A stretch of DNA of 64,000 nucleotides from Euglena gracilis (taxonomy: Eukaryota; Euglenida; Euglenophyceae; Euglenales), in NCBI GenBank assembly GCA_039621445.1, contig CP154955.1, forward strand, positions 698,558-762,557, given 5' to 3'. The number at the start of each line of letters is the position of its first letter. The first letter of the stretch is position 1. The translations under genes and the position numbers were made by a program. The notes beneath the pieces are model-generated. The model saw only the letters and a list, made by a program, of their open reading frames with translations. It searched no databases and was not told the DNA's origin. Of the stretch, positions 34,924 to 64,000 are shown piece by piece.

Positions 34924-35929
34924 AGGCCTGGGGGGGGGGTCGACCTCCCCTCCCTCCGGGCAGTGGGGGGAAATGGGTCAATCGCCCCCACCCACCACGC
35001 GAGGAAAAATCCTTTGCACGGAAAAAGAAACAGTTGGACGAAAAAGCCGCGCCACCTGAAACGCGGGAATGCCTTGGTTTGCGGGGTCAGACCCCTTTCC
35101 AACCACCAGGATGGGGGTGTGGGGACCCCCCCCCCAGATTGGACCCCCCCAGGAAATCGATTCCCACCACCTGCACGCCCCAGGAAACTGCCTCCAGACA
35201 AGTCAGTGAGTACAGAGGAAGGAGCATACCATAGCTTACCGGACCCTAGGGGAGGGGAGGGGTCACTTTCCACTTTCAAAAAATCAGTTAGTCAACTGTT
35301 CAAAGACCAGTCACCCACTTCCCACCTACCCCCACCCTCCCAGGGGAGGGTCGGTCACTTTGGCCAATCGGCCAAATATTTGGTCAAACCCCCCCAAAAT
35401 TTTCCGGTGCCATTGGCACCGGGTGGTCCTGACCGACCCCCCCCCCCGGGGGGGGGAGCAAACAACCAGTCAATCATTCGGAAAAAAGCAGTCAGTCACC
35501 CCCGGGGGATCAGGCACACCTTAAGCAATGGGTAGGAGACAGGTCCCCACGAGGACAGGTTAGCGGACACAAAGGGTAGAGGAGTGTTTCCCGAGCGGGT
35601 CCGGTTCAGAGGAAAAAACGGTGACATTTTGGACCCCCCCCCCCGATGACGAAACACCCAGAAAACCAATTTTGTTTTTCACAATTTGGACACAGAGGCC
35701 TGAAAAAAAATTGCTGGAAATTTTCCTCAACTCAGGCATTTGCTGTTGCTGTTGCCTTGCACAAAATGGGGAATCTTCAAAAAAAAAACTTTTAGAAGAC
35801 AGGTCAAGGGTATAAGGGTTGGGGACAGGTCCGATGAGGAGGGCAGGTCAGCAAGTACAGAGCGTAGGGCAGTATCCCGTGGCCCAGAGGACAGTTTCCC
35901 GTGGAGGATGGGTGTGGTTTGGGGGGGGA

Positions 35930-63925
<27,996 letters not shown>

Positions 63926-64000
63926 AGGCTGGGTGGGGGTCCACTTATAGCTTTTGCTAGACACTGGAAAAATGGACCCCGGGGGGAAGGGGGGGTCATG

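Overview
This window is eukaryotic nuclear DNA and looks like a photosynthetic euglenid. It is gene-poor. Short, very GC-rich (GC3-rich) coding pieces of about 40-160 nt are scattered through long non-coding DNA full of homopolymer G/C runs, microsatellites and short inverted-repeat families. I see no bacterial operon, rRNA, tRNA or CRISPR array. The euglenid call rests on two independent observations. The coding pieces on the minus strand collinearly match a photoactivated adenylyl cyclase (PAC: BLUF-cyclase-BLUF-cyclase), compared with my memory of Euglena PAC alpha. The gaps between them lack a GT-AG pattern at the junctions I could fix, and at least five have complementary sequence at their two ends, as described for euglenid nonconventional introns. 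The species cannot be fixed from this window.

Layout: (1) About 63.93 kb down to 35.93 kb, minus strand: one PAC gene in at least 27 exons. In gene order: BLUF1 (its first strand lies beyond the right edge), cyclase 1 (60.7-56.0 kb), linker (55.7 kb), BLUF2 (54.8-52.2 kb, tail at 48.8 kb), cyclase 2 (45.2-38.4 kb) and a C-terminal linker (37.5 and 36.0 kb, perhaps also 34.9 kb). (2) About 24.4-17.7 kb: isolated GC3-rich minus-strand pieces that look like exons but that I cannot assign. (3) About 12.25 kb down to 1.27 kb, minus strand: at least 11 exons of an unrecognised protein with a helical/coiled-coil N-terminal part, several soluble pieces and then hydrophobic, membrane-spanning pieces. 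It appears truncated by the left edge. (4) Transposon remnants: a Ty3/gypsy-like integrase fragment on the plus strand at 13.2-14.4 kb, split by a 788-bp Tc1/mariner-type TIR element, and a 2.9-kb inverted-repeat-bounded element at 24.55-27.46 kb. (5) A 2.2-kb tandem duplication with telomere-like palindromes and long TA tracts at 7.84-10.43 kb.

Function: the PAC would be a flavin-binding blue-light receptor that makes cAMP, the photosensor for photomovement in Euglena. In this copy the two cyclase halves look complementary. The second carries the metal-binding Asp motifs and the first carries the Asn/Arg and Lys/Thr motifs, which predicts one composite active site. No functional link between PAC and the left-hand membrane-protein gene can be shown beyond same-strand neighbourhood.

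Most non-coding DNA is intron, built from recurring modules: (TIR) GTCCAACGACC...GGTCGTTGGAC, AACCTGGCGGGG, CCCTGACAGGTTGGCC, CCAGTCAGTCAC, AATATAAAGCCC and others. Each has complementary ends and G/C tracts. They resemble intron ends, which suggests mobile or nested intron-like elements.
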